Notes under the pieces: model-generated
The model's input: the letters and a program-made list of their open reading frames with translations, nothing else
What the model was told of the DNA's origin: nothing
Databases searched by the model: none
Source: CAVWSM01 sp963799425
GTDB lineage: Bacteria > Actinomycetota > Actinomycetes > Jiangellales > Jiangellaceae
Assembly (NCBI GenBank): GCA_963799425.1
Contig: CAWCXA010000016.1
Span: forward strand, 310,001-374,000
Length of the DNA: 64,000 bases
Direction: 5' to 3'
Part shown: positions 62,985-64,000 of the stretch, in pieces
How the letters are laid out: every line of letters begins with the position of its first letter
Position numbering within the stretch: the first letter of the stretch is position 1
Program-made: the position numbers and the translations under genes

Positions 62985-63038
62985 GAGCATGCGGTTGGCG
63001 CCCGTTATCGCTGCCAAATGGGCGCCAACCGCATGCTC
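62985..63038. repeat. 54-bp perfect palindrome, 19-bp arms
   Basis: GAGCATGCGGTTGGCGCCC (62985-63003) is repeated exactly inverted at 63020-63038 around a 16-base loop. It lies between the LLM oxidoreductase stop and the HAD promoter. There is no T-tract. It is unrelated in sequence to the 61-bp repeat and could be another dispersed palindrome or a terminator. Confidence 0.75.
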
Positions 63039-63066
63039 GAACGTGGCTAATCACATGACGGGCAGG

Positions 63067-64000
63067 TCAGCGCCAGCCAAGCTCCGGGGCTAGCTGAGTC
63101 AGCACACTGTCGATGACGTGCGCGTTGTAGTCGACGCCCAGCTGGTTCGGCACTGTGAGAAGCAGGGTATCTGCGGCGGCGATCGCCTCGTCCTCGGCGA
63201 GCTGCTTCACGAGTTGATCCGGCTCGCCGGCGTACGACTTGCCGAATCGGGCCGTGCCGCCGTCGAGGTATCCGACCTGGTCCTCGCTGCCCGCCTCGTT
63301 ACCGAAGTACGCGCGGTCCAGGTCGCTCACGACCGGGAAGATGCTGCGGCTGACAGAGACCCGCGGCTCCCGCTCGTGGCCCACGGCCTTCCAGGCGTCC
63401 CGGAACCGCTGGATCTGCTCGGCCTGGAGCTGGTGGAACGGCACCCCGGTGTCCTCGGTGAGCAGTGTCGAGCTCATCAGGTTCATGCCCTGCTCGGCGG
63501 TCCACTCGGCGGTCGCGCGGGTTCCGGCCCCCCACCAGATGCGGTCACGAAGCCCTGGCGAATGCGGCTCCAGCCGCAGCAGGCCGGGCGGGTTCGCGAA
63601 CATCGGCCGCGGGTTGGGCTGTGCGAAGCCTTCGCCCTTGATCACCTCGAGGAACACCCGGGTGTGCTCACGGGCCATGGCCGCGTGGTCGGATCCCTCG
63701 GCGGGCGAGTAGCCGAAGTAGCGGAAACCGTCGATCACCTGCTCCGGGGACCCACGGCTGATGCCCAGCTGGAGCCGGCCACCCGAGATCAGGTCCGCCG
63801 AACCCGCGTCCTCGGCCATGTAGAGCGGGTTCTCGTAGCGCATGTCGATCACGCCGGTGCCGATCTCGATCCGGCTGGTCCTGGCTCCGATGGCGGCCAG
63901 CAGCGGGAAGGGCGAGGACAACTGGCGCGCGAAGTGGTGCACCCGGAAGTACGCGCCGTCGGCCCCGAGCTCCTCGGCCGCGACCGCGAGGTCGATGGAC
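63067..64000 (-). CDS. LLM-class (luciferase-like) flavin oxidoreductase, N-terminus beyond the window
   Basis: The last 311 or so residues of a bacterial-luciferase-like monooxygenase; the frame is open to the window edge, where it reads SIDLAVAAEELGADGAYFRV. SRIEIGTGVIDMRYENPLYM, ISGGRLQLGISRGSPEQVID, FRYFGYSP and IWWGAGTRATAEWTAEQGMN are family blocks for FMN or F420-dependent members. Internal ATG/GTG codons such as 63942 are not the true start. Substrate unknown. The long palindrome follows its stop. Confidence 0.9.
   Translation of the reverse strand, partial: SIDLAVAAEELGADGAYFRVHHFARQLSSPFPLLAAIGARTSRIEIGTGVIDMRYENPLYMAEDAGSADLISGGRLQLGISRGSPEQVIDGFRYFGYSPAEGSDHAAMAREHTRVFLEVIKGEGFAQPNPRPMFANPPGLLRLEPHSPGLRDRIWWGAGTRATAEWTAEQGMNLMSSTLLTEDTGVPFHQLQAEQIQRFRDAWKAVGHEREPRVSVSRSIFPVVSDLDRAYFGNEAGSEDQVGYLDGGTARFGKSYAGEPDQLVKQLAEDEAIAAADTLLLTVPNQLGVDYNAHVIDSVLTQLAPELGWR

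Overview
The window is about 64 kb of high-GC bacterial DNA with tightly packed genes, many GTG starts, actinobacterial family composition (IdeR/DtxR, UdgX-type glycosylase, DUF3027, DUF2530, a menaquinone cluster, LAxTG-like surface anchor) and a repeated promoter layout in which a TANNNT hexamer sits 6-10 bases before the start codon, as expected for leaderless mRNAs. I infer an actinomycete, possibly Propionibacteriales/Nocardioidaceae; the order-level guess is weak. No rRNA, CRISPR array, insertion sequence or intact prophage is visible.

Region 1-9.4 kb is menaquinone biosynthesis: the end of an isochorismate synthase (menF-type), menD, menC, menB, menE and menA, followed by 5-formyltetrahydrofolate cyclo-ligase. 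A divergent LacI-regulator/MFS-transporter pair with tandem operators sits between menD and menC. Region 9.6-17.8 kb is housekeeping and accessory single genes: an AbiEi/DUF559-like protein, a penicillin-acylase-family hydrolase, peptidase E, peptide deformylase, an AlkZ-like winged-helix protein, an NAD(P)-dependent epimerase, FmdB and a SAF/CpaB protein.

Region 17.9-32.9 kb is the oddest. mscL is frameshifted twice. A 1225-residue DUF4011/SF1-helicase-like protein has lost the key residues of its motor. A tRNA-Arg(CCT) is followed by gene-poor DNA. A Pr6Pr membrane protein (one frameshift) lies next to a roughly 2,070-residue secreted protein with about twelve DUF11 repeats (two frameshifts). 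Most of the apparent shifts have the same sign (one extra base), so assembly error and real decay both need testing.

Region 33-42.5 kb has small regulated units: ArsR/SRPBCC/dihydrofolate-reductase-like genes behind a promoter with an embedded palindrome; DUF72 and glycolipid-binding genes; an MmpL transporter; chorismate mutase; an MFS exporter/TetR operon with two 21-bp operators; a shikimate-kinase-like gene with ideR. Region 42.6-50 kb holds an orphan ParA with a ribbon-helix-helix-like partner, nagA, a UdgX-type uracil-DNA glycosylase, an aldo/keto reductase under a MerR-type 19-bp-spacer promoter, pdxH and serC. Region 50-64 kb carries four MFS transporters, a methyltransferase, thpR, marR, and the typical actinobacterial block DUF2530 / sacsin-like HSP90 ATPase / DUF3027 / MFS / cold-shock protein, then a HAD phosphatase and a partial luciferase-like oxidoreductase.

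Two copies of a 61-bp palindromic repeat (3.4 kb and 46.3 kb) and an unrelated long palindrome (63.0 kb) lie between genes.
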